This document shows positions 41,201 through 56,200 of a stretch of 64,000 nucleotides of DNA, piece by piece. The notes below the pieces were generated by a model. That model saw nothing but the letters and a program-made list of their open reading frames with translations, was not told where the DNA came from and ran no database searches. Position 1 is the stretch's first letter; the number at the start of each line of letters is the position of its first letter. Both the position numbers and the translations under genes were made by a program. This stretch comes from Megalonaias nervosa (Eukaryota; Mollusca; Bivalvia; Unionida; Unionidae): NCBI GenBank assembly GCA_016617855.1, contig JAECUM010001166.1, forward strand, positions 124,001 to 188,000. Direction: 5' to 3'.

Positions 41201-44200
41201 TTTTTCCACACCTTGTTTATTTTTTTCAATTACTATCGATAACAATGTAACAACTGTCACTGATAATCTCAATTCTATGTGATTTTCTTACTGAACTGTT
41301 TTCATTCTAGCATATGAGTAATCCTTTGCGATTTTACTGTCTGGAAAACGCGTGCAAAATAAATCGCCAGCAACACTAGTAACTGAAAGTGGAAGGTTAA
41401 TTTCTAAAAGAAATTTAATAAACCAAATTTCGACTGAATTACATCAAGGTTCTCTCTGGTATTTATATACATTCAAGTTCTGGGTGAGTTGTGTATGAAG
41501 AAGCCGCAAGCTGATGTTTATTAGCTTTTTTGTGCTATTGTATTTCATGTGCGCCTCTATGCTCAATAGCGAAATCACATTACACAATTTCCAAATCGTA
41601 AAGTCTTCTCCTTTACTAGACGATTTCACAAATCTAAACAAGACGGCACAATTGTCCTTTCAGTTCTGTTTTCTTGTCTTTTCTGGTGAAAATTCTGAAT
41701 ATTCTGCTTTCCTATTCAACATGATTAGAAGTTGAATATTACAAAGACGAGACAGTGCCAGTGGTAGCGGGAACTGTTTGCAAAATCCAATATAGCGGAT
41801 AAAGACAGGCATGGTAGCCTCGATTTCGAATGAACCAATCATATTGTAGAACTGTATTCCCATATACATGCGATACATTTCTATCAGAATGGAACCAAGA
41901 GCCCGTTCTAAACTGAAAATTGCAAGGAAATTTTTTATTATTTTTTTAAAATTAAAAAACGTATTTTTTGCAAAAAAAACGTACACCCGTATTCAGGTCC
42001 AAAATACGGGACAAATACGGAAAAAACGGACAGTTGGCAGCTATGGAAATATCTGCTCAATCTGCCAAGGTGTAGATAGGGTTAGGATAAGGGAAACTTG
42101 GCTTGCGAAGATGATGCCTCCCATGTCTGCCACAACCTCCAGCAACTGCTGAGATGGAACTTCCTCCCCCTTATAATGCCCCATCATTCAAAAAGTTGGG
42201 GGAGGCACTTAAGGAATCAAGCTCGCAAATGGTCCTCATAACTCCTGGCCCATTGCATAATGCTGGTTGGAGAGAATCCTTTAATGCAAAGGCTACAGAC
42301 AAGGGCAGGTAGGTAGTAAACTACTGCCTCAATGAATGTCCAGACTTCCTGCATCAAGTGAACCAACAGGTGGGATGTTAGGGATCCTAACGAAGGAAGA
42401 CAAACCACTGTCACTGGATTTAGTTGTTGACTGATCCCCAAGACCCTAATTGTGGGGTGGGTGTGGGCTGATAATGGTCCTGAACTGACTAGCAAGCATT
42501 CTGGCCTTGTGGAAAAAGATATTGGCCCCACTACTTTATGCTGGCCCCAACTGAAGATGGCAAAACATATCTGCAGCCTATAATATCTACCCACTTTCAT
42601 GGCAAAGGAGCGACATCCATTGCACCATGAGATGAAAGAAAGGCTCGCTTTCCAGAAAAGGTTGTACCCACATCCCTTAGGGAACATAAAGTGGTGGTGT
42701 GTGGTGCTGATCTGATCCACTCCCTAGTGGGACAAATAAAAAAACCCAACTCCCTATCTGAATTAAGTGCTGGCAAATGGGGTTATCAACGTGATCCCTG
42801 TACCCAGACCTATCATGGGACTCCACTGACCAATGCTCAAAGTCTGGTGATAGTTCCCCAGACAAAGACTGGTATGGTAATGATGATCTGATGGAAGAGA
42901 CATGTCAGATTTATTATTATTATTAGCAGTAGTATTTGAGCGAAAGTATTACCCTTCCTACTCAGGAAGGTACAATTCACACATCACCTTCATCAGGAAA
43001 CTGCTATTTAGAGGGTGCTGCTACTCTTTCATGGGGTGGAGGACTCTGGCATTTTTGATCCATTATCAATTCATCGTTCAGAACTGACGATTAAGCATGG
43101 GAGATCCTTGGGCCTTATGAGACTTCCAAACCACCCAAAAGTTTCAGAATATTCTGTTCTGGCAGGAACATTCTCCTTTCCCATAAGTGGAAAAGATCTA
43201 AAACAGGGGTCTCAAACTCAAACCACCCTGACGGCATTTTTGATGGCACAAGGGCCGCACCACCTTTTTTATCTCTCATGACACCTTGTGATGCCAATTA
43301 CTTTGCTGGCCAAAGGATATGGCTTGGCGGGCCATGTGTTTGAGACCCCTGATCTAGAAGATGACAGGAAAGACTGGCCTTTCCTTCTCCCCTTGTACAT
43401 GCAGTGACTTTCTGGCAAGTCCTACACTTCATCTGACCACAGACAACAAATCAGGCAAAAGTCCATCTGTGCACACCCCTGTCCATGCTAAGCAGATGGG
43501 TAAGAATCCACATGGCCTTCTTATGCCCCCCACTATCTCACATTAAATTCTTTAAAAAAAAAGAAAAAAATTTAAAATGTACAAAATCTGGAACTAACAA
43601 ATGGGTAGGTGATACTTACTCAGTACAATAAAGAGGGCACAATTAAATAAAGCACTGCTTATAAACTAAAGTACAAAACTATAGTCCATCAAATGGACTG
43701 ATGTACTAATGAGCTTTAAGAATTTCCAGGGATTCAAGATAAGACCATTTCTTTCTTTTAATTGCAGAGTGTTGAAACCATCTCCAATATTTCTCAGCAA
43801 TAACAAGATTTTTAGCTGCTGTGGTGGACATACTGGATATCAAATTGGCACCATTCTCGTTTAGGACCAAGTAGACATTGTTGTTACTATTTTGGTCAAA
43901 ATGCCGCCATGACAATCTCACCATTTATTCAGGGAAAGTAGCAACATCAAGATTTCAAAACAGCTGTCATGACAGACATAATAGATCAATAATCGGCAGA
44001 ATTTTCATTTAGGACCAACAACTAACTACCACAAGTCAATTGGTGAAAACGTCATGTTGATATAACCATCCATTTGGGAAGAGTAGAGATAACAATCTTT
44101 TCAATACGGCCACCACAGCAACTATATTAAGGGTCAATTTGCATCATCGGACCAACAAGATACCTTAAGAACCCTTCTAATGAATGGCCCAGGTCATAAC

Positions 44201-47200
44201 GACTTTCCATTTAAGAGCAGTAGCAATAACAAGATTTTCAAGATCACCTTCATGGTGGCCACACTGAACATCAGACCAGCATCATTTTAATTTATGACCA
44301 ACAAGACATTAGGGGAGAACTAGAGATAACGAGATTTTCAAGATTATCAGTTCAGCAGCGCCATTTTCATTTAGGACCTACTATACAACATACGAAGTCT
44401 TTTGGTGAAAATCCAATGTCAATATGACTTTCTGTTCAGGAAGAGAAACAATAAGATTTTCAACATGGCTACCAGTGGACAGTTGATTAGCACCATTTAC
44501 ATTTCACTTTGGTTTGGCTTTGTGGGGCTTAATGCTATATTTCAGACATGAAAGGCTATATGTATCAGCCAGTAGATTTTGGTGGAGGAGGAACCTGGGA
44601 ACACTCTGGGAAGAACCCATGACCCAAGGGAAGCTATTGGCAAGCTTTCTTGCCTACCCAAGCTGGCTGAGCTGAGACTCTAAATCATACCAACTCAGGT
44701 GACATGTGCAAATGATCTGCAAAGGTGATCACCTTAAACCATTCAGCCAGTCAGGGCCCCATTTTTGTTTAGAGCCAGCCAGATCCCATATTAAGTCTTT
44801 TAGAGAAAACCCCAGGTTGATATCACCATCCATTCCGATAAAGTTGCTATAACAAGATTATCAGGCTGGCCGATGCGGTAGCTGTATCTGACATTAGATC
44901 AGCATCATTTTTATTTAGGACCAGGTGAGACTCCATATGTCTCCTTATGAGAACCCCCAAATTAATATGACTTTCGTTTCAGAAGTAGCAATAACAAGAT
45001 TTTCAAGATAGCTGCTGTGGTGGATATACTGGACATCATAAGAAATCTTTCTGCGAAAACCCCATGCTGATATGAATATCCATTAAAATGAGTAGCAACA
45101 AGATTTTAGCAGTGGCTAATGGATAAACGGACAACAGGCCAACAGATGAAAAACCATCCCATAAGCTCTTCTGGTCTAAAAAATGTGTAGCTCTCACTCA
45201 TTACTAAACTCATCTGATACCATTATTTCAGGTCTGTTCAAAATTGGATCTGTGTGTGTGTGTGTGTGATTTAGATTTTTAAAGTAGCTTTAACAATTTT
45301 TCAGTCATATTGCTACGATGTCTGCAGTGTGGCAGTTTATAGTGATGTCTAGCACTGGGGCATCATGCCGCAGACATGTAGCATGATGTCCCACCCAGTC
45401 ACATTATCCTGACACCAGGCCGACCAGTCCTAACACTAACCTCTTAATGCTGAGCGCCAAGCGAGGCAGCTGTTAGTACCATTTTTTAAAGTCTTTGGTA
45501 TGACTCGGCCGGGGATCGAACCCACAACCTCCCGCATCCGAGGTGCATGCCCTAACCACTAGGCCATCGGAGCGGTCAAAATTGGATCTAATGGTCTTGA
45601 TGTAATCAAAAATGCATAAACCTTTCAAAATGTGTTCTGAATAGACCAAGACTAAACAAAATGGTACAAATGCTACATCCCTTTCAAACAATCCAACAGA
45701 AAAATAATATATCAAAAGACAATTCTAACCATGCATCTGTATACTTACTTAAAGCTCTTGTGTGATCAGGGTGTCTCTGACCAAACTGCTTTAATCTGGA
45801 CAGCAAAATATCTGATGTTAAACGTTTGACTAAATTTACACAGACACAGTAACCCTGGAAAGCAAAATAATGTGATAAACATGGTATTTATGCAGACTCA
45901 AAGATGGCAGTCATAAAATGCAGTTATTTTTGTTTAATAAAACCTACATAAAACCTACTGAAACAAATATTAACTAATGTGTCCTGTAAGTTTCAAACTT
46001 ATAAGAAAAAAATCCAAACCATTTCCCAACACACTTAACCTTTACGAGTGTTAGCTGTTGGTTTTTAAGAGAGGCAGCCTTAAACAATCTAGCAATGAAG
46101 TACATTTTTTGTCATGAAATATTTCATTCTTTTGTGCATATATTTGTGTTTTATCTATTTCTATCTCCTTTTAAAATGTGTCAACCATCCACTTCGTGTT
46201 GCAAATGCAAGCCAAATCCACCTGCCCAACACTCAGGGCAAGCTCAAATTCACATTGTGCAAGCTTAAGTTTGCAAAGTACATGACCTTGAGCCAATCCA
46301 AAAAGAGAGAGAGAGAGAGAGATCATATTATTCACTTCATAATGCTTTATGTTCTTCAAGCTTCACATTGCAATTTCACCACAGTACATATAGCAGCAGT
46401 TCTTTTTTTGCATGTATATGTATAGCATGCTTCTGTTATATAAATGCCCCCCCACTTCATTTATATATAAACCCTTCCTTTCACACTATACAGCATCAGT
46501 GTTTATCACTTCCATCTTGTAGTAATGTCAAGGTCATTCTGACATGATAATGTGAATATTTATTACTGAAAGCAAATCTGACAAATACAAAATAAATATT
46601 AATATTGTAATATTTGTATGTCTACAGAATACATAGATTTTCAACTCCTAAGCCAGACTTTGCTAGGTGAAAGTCACAAGTTTTAAATAACATTAGAGTG
46701 ACAGTCAGCAGTACATAGTTCATGCACCAATAATTATCTTAATTAACCACCACAGGTGAGGCCTAATATGAAAAGCATACAGTCCACTCACTTAATTCCT
46801 ATACTCATTCACATGTACAATACAAGGTTAACATGACAAGGATAATATATTGCAATAAACTAAATAGTCATATGAAGATGTCAACAAAATTAACATTTAT
46901 TTTGACTTCCAACTGCATAGATCCAAAAGAGCCTTCTGACTAGATTATGTGGTATATGAATCTAGCATAAATGAATCAATGTAAAATGAAAGTCACAAGG
47001 ACACATTTTTGGTTTTATAGGTGTAATATTAACAGAGATGAATCCAATTATCAGGTTTCATGACTCGAACTTAAAATTCATCCAAGATGAATTTTTAAAA
47101 CAATACTTCTAGTCACAGAGCGTAAAATATAGGTTACAAAGATTCAGGGAGGAGGGGATGTCAAGATGCATCCACTCACCAAGTTTCATTTTCCTAGGTA

Positions 47201-50200
47201 GGATAGTATGCATAGAACATGCCTAAAACATGCAGTCATGAGTTAAATGATGAAAGTTAAGAAAAGCCAATAAAGGATAAAGTATGTCACTATGATCTTC
47301 TTTTATGTTGTGAAAGTGTGGTAGGAGCAGCGATGCATATGATTATCAATTTTATGTTTCTAGCATAAACAGTACCTCAGAAATGAACAAACGAAACATT
47401 TAATCAGTGAGCAAATTAAATTACTTGTTTGTTAGTTTTAAATCTTTTTTTATTTTTATTTTATTCCATTACATGTTATTGTAATGATAATTTTGTCTAC
47501 TGGATTTGAGTTTTTTTTAGAAATTCAATTCAGTTCTGTTTGACCTGATAAACAACCAGTAATTGAAACATTATATCTAACTGCTGACCTTGATTCAGAT
47601 ATCAGTAAGGCTTTCAGTAAACAACTTTTAAAATTTTTTTTTATATTCATTCTAAGAGTAAGATTCATTTAGTGGAATCAAGGCCATACCTGAAGTACGT
47701 GACAAATAACATTTCTTTAATGTTCCAAACTTCTGGTTTTCCCAGTGGGATACAATTTTGACCCCCATCCAGGAATCTGTTTTGCATTTTAGTTGGGCTT
47801 ATAACTCATGTTATCATAAGAATCAGTTCAGTTGTGCTTTAAAACCTTTGAAGCTCAAAGGTGTTTTGTTGTGACCAGTTTGAGTTCAATTTTTCTATTT
47901 TTGGAATTAGTAATTTATTTACCCTGGAAAATACTAGTGCCCATCAGAATTCTTGGACAAAGGCATTTATCGAAATTTATTCAGAAATTCTAAACTGCAA
48001 TATTATTCTTTTGTCATCCAACAAGGAACTGTTGACAACACCGTGAAGGTTACGGCATACATCATCACCTTCCATCTTTGAATTTCATCGGGATTCAAAC
48101 TGTGATTCACTTAGGATTTTTTTATTGATAGGACTTATATTTTTTAATTCTTGGATTAATTTTTGGATTTGATTCAAAAACAATAAGTCCTTTTTCTTAT
48201 TTTTACCTTGTTTTTCTAGGGAAATAAATTATTTTGTTAAATTTTACAAAGCTTGTTGTCTTCACTCTTTTCTTGTTACTTTTGTACGAGCCTAGACACG
48301 AAACAATTAACAGGTAGTGATACAGCTTTGTAAAATTTTTAAAAATATTTCATACTTTGCCCTAAGAAAAAAATTACTTACCCGAGCATATTCTGATGCC
48401 CAAGATATTTCCACATGATTAGGCATCGTGGGTGATATTCTACACAAGGATGTGATATCTACAGGTCGCCCAGGGCGTTTTGGCTCTACCCCTGGCTTAT
48501 TTGTTGGGATGGGATTCTGAAAACAAAACAAAACATGCACTTAGCAATTTAAAAGGTATGGATGGCAAAGCGAGATGGTGAGTGAACACTTTGATATCAA
48601 ATGGGTTAAACAGTGCACAGGCATTGACTTTACTACTCAAAAGAGTTTAATTAGAATACTAATTTTATTCTGAACTCAAAGTAAACTCCTTTACAAAATG
48701 CAGCAAGAAATTTACAAATTTTGTTACCCTAGAATTCCTCACACAGAAGAATGTATATTCCACCACACCCAACCCCACGAAAAATGTTATGACTTAGACA
48801 AATCCAAATATTCAAAGTTATAAGAGCAGAAAATTATACCATATCATTCTATTCTATTGAAATATATTTATATTCTTGTCCAGAATGACTATAAAACATG
48901 GGGATTATTGCTTAATCATTGAATGTATTATGTCAGGGTATTTATTTTTCCTCAATTATCCATCCCATTAAGGTTTGTTCATTTTAAAAAGGTATCCCAA
49001 AATATGTGCATATATATTCGGATATGCCAACACATACCAACTTCAAGCAGCAATTTGAGCTTTGGAAAAGGGAAATATGAACATAATTACAGAAATGTTT
49101 TAAACTTCTCTCCAGTAATTTATTTTAAGCCTTTAATCTTAATGATTCAAAATGATTTCCAGTTTAAATGTACTTCCAGGAGTCTTCTTGCTGTAGTCCA
49201 TTATGAAAAATATTACAAAGGCATGCTATTTGTTTAGTGTTGTTGCCTTGAGTATCCGATTTTCAAATTCTGGAGCAAGTTTTTTTTTTCCACCTAGGTA
49301 CAATCTTCTTCAGTATCCTTTCATTTTATTATTTTATACACGCAAGTCGGAACACCAGTGTTGCATCTTGATTGAGCCCCAAGGACATTCTCTCATTCCA
49401 AACTGCTGGTGTCCTGCTAAATTTAACAAATTCCCATATCGTGATTATTAAAGGCAGACATAGGCACTTAAAACACACACACACCCTTTCCTGGACAGCT
49501 CAACCAAGGTTCAATACAGGAGCTCCAAGCAGATGTGATGTCTGAATGGTCAATATCCAAGCATCCTGACATACGTTAACAAATGAATTAAAATCATACG
49601 TGACTGATCTAGATACAATGGCGTTAAAACAGTGGTTTGCCAATAAAAAAATGTCCTTATCAGAAAAACAAAATCGGACAAATTATCATGATGGCATAAT
49701 CTGCGGTTAACCACAAGAATAATTTTGCCAAAATCGAAATGGTTGTCATCTCTACATACTAGTCATGCATTTTTAGAGTCACCAATGCACAGGAAACTGA
49801 AATTACGAAATATAGTTTCTGTACATTTTCATGGCCTCAGGTCAAGGACCCGTCATATATTACCAGCATTAGCCAGTAAGACCTTTAATATTTCTTAATT
49901 TTACACATAAATACCATGTGCTGTTTAATCCTTAAAATGTCAACAAAAAATTATAAAATGCAATGATGCAAGTGGACATCGATCATTCCTCAGGAAGAGA
50001 CAAACATAACAACGTAACCATAACTCTGCAAATTTAGCAACCAATTTGTGGTTTACCAATCTAAGCTTGATCTTTCTCAATCAAGCATTTATCTTTCCTC
50101 AACCTCAACTACTCTACAGGCTTACTGAATGTTCTGGACAAGTTGAAGTATTGACTTATCAGAAGGCCAAAATTTTATACAAAGTATTCCTCTGCAATTA

Positions 50201-53200
50201 GTGCATTACCTGTTTCATTGCAGGACAACAAACCTTCCAAGTCCAAAAAGGATACCAATTATGACAAAAAGAAATATAACTGTTTACTGGATTTTTCCTG
50301 TCAACAGAGGTTTAAAGGCTGCTGACCCAATTTGCTATCTCACTGGATATTATAAATGTTAGGAAAAATCCAATGTAGGGCAACTCTGTGGGAAACAATT
50401 TATTGCTAAGGTTCAGATTTTCATTATACAAAAAGATACCAACATGAAGCTTCATAGGGAATAACCAGTTTACTTAACCAATCCAATCACCCTTGTGCTT
50501 GGATTCACCATACAAACATGTTTAGGGCAAGCACCCAATTAATATGCACAGCAAATGTATCTCAACCGACTGAAGAGTTTCTCAACCTCTGAAAATTTCA
50601 GAAAGAACTCAATAAATTCAACTCACAATTAGTTCAATTACAACCTGATTACATATTATCTCTGAGATCACATGGCCAACTTAAATTGCCCCGTTTTCCC
50701 CCCATCTTCGTTCTATTTGCAAAATGAATGGACTTTTTTCCTACTCTGAAACAAACCTACCCTTTGTGCCAACTTTCTCCAATTTCTGGGTGGCATGGGA
50801 ACTATGCAGACATTAAAGGTCTTACTTGATGTTCAAGTGGAACATTTTAATTTATAACCATCCTGACATTATAACAAGTCCTTCAGCAAAAAACTCATGT
50901 GATACAATTATCAATTCAGGAGAAGTAGCATTAACAATGTTTCCAACACGACTGTCATAGTGACCACATCAGATATCAGACATGTACCATTTTCATTCAG
51001 AATCAACTACATATGAAAAGTCTTTAAGTGAAAACACCATGTTGCTACAACTAGCAGACCTGGAGAAGAAGAGATAGGTTGATTTAATATATGGCCACTA
51101 CAGCCATGAAAGTGAGGTCTGATTAGCACCATTTTTAATAAGGCTCAAGCAGACATTATACGAAGACTTAATGGACATCTAAATTAGCAACAATTTCATT
51201 TAGAACTAACCCGATATCACAAAAAGTCCTTTAGTGATAAAATGATCAATTCAGGAATTGCATTTAAAAACAATATTTTTCAGAGTGGCTTTCCCTGTAA
51301 AGCAACATTTTTGAACAAATTATTGTGGTGGAACTCCTCAAGCCTTATCTTGCCAATAATCTGTTTGATTGGTCATTTTACACAATGTTCCAGGCAGGAG
51401 TAAGAGAACTTGTTTCCCATACTTTGTCAACATCCAGTCTCATAACAAAAATATGACATGATGCAGGGCATATAGGAATGGACATGTCATTTTCTCAAAT
51501 AGTTAAATCAATGCTGTGCAATGACTGGTTATAATTAGGTATAAGATTTACTGCTCTATTAACATGTATAACCTCTAAAGCAATCACTGAGAAACTGATC
51601 AAAATCAAAATCATGTTCCATTGCACAGTTATTATTGTACCTAGACACCACATGAAGTCTTCTGGTGACAAGTCAATGCTGATATGGCTTTCCATTTCAG
51701 AAGAGTGATAACATTTTCAACACAGTGGCAAAACTGTCAAATCAACACTTTTATTTCAGGACCAACTTGACATCATATGAAGTCTTTTATGAAAACACAA
51801 TTTCGATAAGAAAATCCATTCAGGAGGAGTGAGGTTAAGAAAAGTTTAAAGATGGTCACCATGGTCACAACAGCGCATGTATGAGTGGCAACATTGTCAT
51901 TTAGAACCAACTCAGCACTAAAAGAAGTTCAATAGTAGAAACCCCATGCTGACATGGTTATCTGTTCAGGAGAAGGTGTGATAAAAAGATTCTCAAAATG
52001 GTCACTGGCTGCCATAATGGTTTTTAAAACAGCACCCATTTCATTTAGGAGCAACTAGACCATGGGATGTTTCGTAAAGTTCCATGGCAATCCTTCATAT
52101 AGTTTAGGAGGAGTAGCACAACCAAACTTGTCCTATCAGATGGCTGATGGACAACAGGTAGGGTTGCAACCTGTCACACATATTGAGGGACTGTTCCATA
52201 CTGAGTAGTAAAATGTGGCACTGTAATATGTCATTTTCTCAAAGGACCATATTTTGGGGCCCTTCAGGTGACAACCTTAGCAACATGCCATAGCAAAAGC
52301 TCTTATGGCTTATGACCTGTAGAGCTAGACATCTACAAAAATTGAAAAATTGTTCCACATCAATGACCTGAAATTATTCTCCGGTGATCTGTATATTAAC
52401 ACAAACATGCACAGAAAACTGTCTACCTCAGGTCCAAAGAGGTAAAAAAATTATGTGTCAAACTTGGGTCTGGTCTGGCACAATAGTTTACTTGCTATCT
52501 TGACTACAAGAAAGATGGCCAGGTGGATGGACGGACAGACGATGGACGAATGCACAACACAAAACCAATGTCTTCCATATAAATCATAGCAGCTGCAGCA
52601 ATACTTACAGGTAATGGGGCCATTTTTCCATTGACCCGCACACAAATACTAGGAGGGAAATTGTCATCTTGTTCACAACTAGTCTCAAGCAGACAAAACC
52701 TAAATAAACAAAGAGAAAGGAATAACTAGGCTTGAAAAAGACAATTATTAATGGGCAGGAGCATCAAGACCTAAACTTGAAATGGGGAAAGATCTGAATA
52801 TGTCTTATCTAATGGCAGAAAAAATTCTAATATGTGAAAGATTTGTCTCTGCAAAATTACTAAAATCTATGCTCATATATTTTATGCAGTGTTTGGCAAG
52901 TCATTTAAGACTACAGTACAACTTTACCTACATGTGACAATACTAGTCCAAATTTCATTCAGTGTTGAAAATTTTAAATGATACCATAAAAAAACAATTC
53001 TTTTCCAAGTAAGTGACCATGAACAGTGCCTTGTTGCCACAAATGAATTTTGTTCACTTTACTCTTATGTAATATTTTCTTTCAAGTTTTCTTACTATTG
53101 ACTAAATTGCACAAAAAGAACAATGAAAAATATATATGGCGTCTTGAGTCTGTAGTAATGCTAGTGAAAAACAAAAAGGACATGCAGTCACTTGTACAAA

Positions 53201-56200
53201 CATCAATAACTCCTACCTTAACTGTATTTGTATTGTATATTCACATTTTGCGCCTGGTCTGAAATCTCTGAAAACAAAAAACAAAAATGCAGTTTGTAGT
53301 GATGAAAACTGTTCTTCAAACACAAAAGTGTTACAAATATGTAATTAAATTGCTTGTGTGTTAGTTTTAAATTCTTTTTTTAATTTTTTTTGTTTCATTA
53401 CAAGGATTTGAATCTTTTTTCGGAATATTCACTTCTTGGTTTTGACCTGATTAGAACGTAAAGGTTGCTTTATCACTATTTTTAGCTCACCTTGGTTGAG
53501 ACGTTTATAAACACTGAATGAAAATGATTGGCTATTACCAAGGTCATGTTCAGCCCACATGTTAGACGAGTTGTAAACAGCCTTTCTTTATTTATTTCCA
53601 GCGTAAGAATCTGATTCTTAGATAGGGCTATTCTAAGCTACGTGCTAAATGGCATTTTTTATACTGCGCTGTTCAAATTCGTGATCACGCAGCCCCGTCA
53701 CGTCAGCCACCATGTGATCTAACCTCGCGAGTTAAAACAGCCATTTTCTAGTAGATTTGTCAGTCGTATTCCTATACCTTTAGAACTCAAGGTGTTTTGA
53801 TGTTGATGCCAGTTTGTTTTGAAGTTCATCTATTTTTGGGGATTTAATAATTTATATTCTCTGGAAACAAGTGCTATATTTTTATAAAAATTCTGGGACA
53901 AAGGCATTTAGTGGAAGTTTATTCTGGAATTCTAAACGGGGAACATAATAAATTGTGATTCAACGAGGAACTGTTGCCATCAGTACAATGACCTCATCAG
54001 ACGTCATCGCCTCCCATATAGAAATTTCCTAGAGATTCGAACCTGGATTCAATCAGAACTGTTTAGTGATAGGACTTATATTTTTCAATTCTAGGATTAA
54101 ATTTTGTATTATATTCACACACCGTAAGTCCTATTTCATATTTTTACCTTGTTTTCTAGGGAAATAAATTATTTTGTTAAAATTTACAAAGCTTGTTGAC
54201 TTCACTTTTCTTTTGTTACTTTTGTATGAGCCTACACGTAACAGAAGAAAATTCTATTCTATTCTATTCTAAGCTACGTGGTAAATGGCATTTTTTTTAC
54301 TGCGCTGTTCAAATTAGTGATCACGTAGCCCCGTCAAGTCAGCCACCATGTGATCTAAAGTCGCGGGGTAAAACAGCCAATTTCTTGGGAAATAAATTAT
54401 TTTGTTAAAATTTACAAAGCTTGTTGACTTCAAACTTTTTTTTTTGTTACTTTTGTACGAGCCTACATGTAACAGGAGAAAATCCTATTGGATTCTATTC
54501 TAAGCTACGTGCTAAATGGAATTTTTTTTTACTGTGCTTTTCAAATTAGTGATCACACAGCCCCATCACGTGAGCCACCATGTGATCTAAAATCACGGGT
54601 TAAAAAAGCCATTTTCTAGTAGATTTGTCAGTCGTATTCCTACACCTTTAGAGCTCAAGGTGTTTTGATGCTGATGCCAGTTTGTTTTGAAGTTCATCTA
54701 TTTTTGGGGATTTACTAATTTATATTCTCTGGAAAACAACACATGTGCTTTTCTTTATAAAAATTCTGGGACAAAGACATTTAGTGGAAGTTTATTCTGG
54801 AATTCTAAACGGGAACATTATAAATTGTGATTCAACGAGGAACTGTTGCCATCAGTACAACAACCTCATCTGACGTCATCGCCTCCCATACTGGAACTTC
54901 CTAGAGATTCGAACCTGGATTCAATTAGAACTGTTTCATGACAGGATTTATATTTTTCAATTCTAGGATTAAATTTTGGATTATATTCACAAACTTAAGT
55001 CCTATTTCATATTTTCACCTTGTTTTCTAGGGAAATAAATTATTTTGTTAAAATTTATAAAGCTTGTTGACTTCGCTCTTTTCTTTAGTTACTTTTGTAC
55101 GAGCCTACACGTAACAGAAGAACAATTAAGTTAGACTGATCATGCACAGCTTTAGCAGAAATTAATGTCAACTGCAGTCCGAGTCAGTGACTTTTATGCT
55201 TTTCTACAGGAGTAATATTCTTCTCCTAGCAAAGGGCATTTCAAGGCAGGGCTCTGGAAAACCACACATCCTCTCATTCCAACCACTGAAAAATTGGTTG
55301 TGCTGAGCAAAAACTTTGTTATTTACTAGTCCCAGGGCCAAGTAGATGCAGATTTGCGCCTAGAGATTATATCGGTGCATTTTCTACCCTTAACAACTGC
55401 TCAACATCTAGCATGAATCAATTATCAATTACTTTTGTCTATTTTGCCTACTTTCTTCTCAGTCCTTGTTTTGCAAAAGAAGCTGTTTACACAGGTACCC
55501 AAAACAAATTTTATCTTAAAATGGGACCAAATCATGAAAATAGTACATTATGTTCTTTTCACAGTCAGGAACAAACCTTTCTCCAGGCTTTTTCCCAATT
55601 TCTTAGATACTTGCAGAACCCTGGTTTAACCCAAGCCATACTTGCAGAACCCTGGTTTAACCCAAGTCATACTTGCAGAACCCTGGTTTAACCCAAGCCA
55701 GTAAAATGTAGGTCAGTGACCTTCATTTGGTGCAAGGAAACTGTAGTAATGGAGATGCATATGATCATTTATTTTGATGATTCCAGCATGAATAGAGCTT
55801 GACAAATAAATCTGAGGGTAAAGTTTTGTCAAATTTTAAGAGGTAAAGTCTGTTATAAAATAACATTAAAAGTAACTTATTAAAGAAGTGCAGTTGGTCA
55901 GTTTAGTAAACGAAAACTGTAGTTTAATTATGATTTTAGATAGTGATTGCCAACTACTTTTATAAAAATTAAATCGTTGACATAATCAGGTACCGAGAGA
56001 TCAGGGTTTAGTAGTTGTCAAACCTATTGCATAACAATGATTATGCATCTGAAGTTCCAAAAAGGTGGTGTTTTGTTTCTAAAAACAAATGATATTTCCA
56101 ATGCACAATAAAAATAATAGTTCAGTCATGCTCGGTAGCACAAAACAAGATTGGTGGTTTTTAAATGAGATTAAGTAACAAGTCACACGTTTTTGCAACA

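Noticed and set aside
42217..42720. Minus-strand open frame of 167 codons
   Set aside because: No recognisable motif; parts of the underlying DNA recur at 36071, indicating repeat origin.
45520..45576. A tRNA-like sequence with A and B boxes
   Set aside because: It is the head of SINE-A, present in several copies with a SINE body and target duplication, and lacks a proper acceptor-stem pairing partner, so it is not a tRNA gene.
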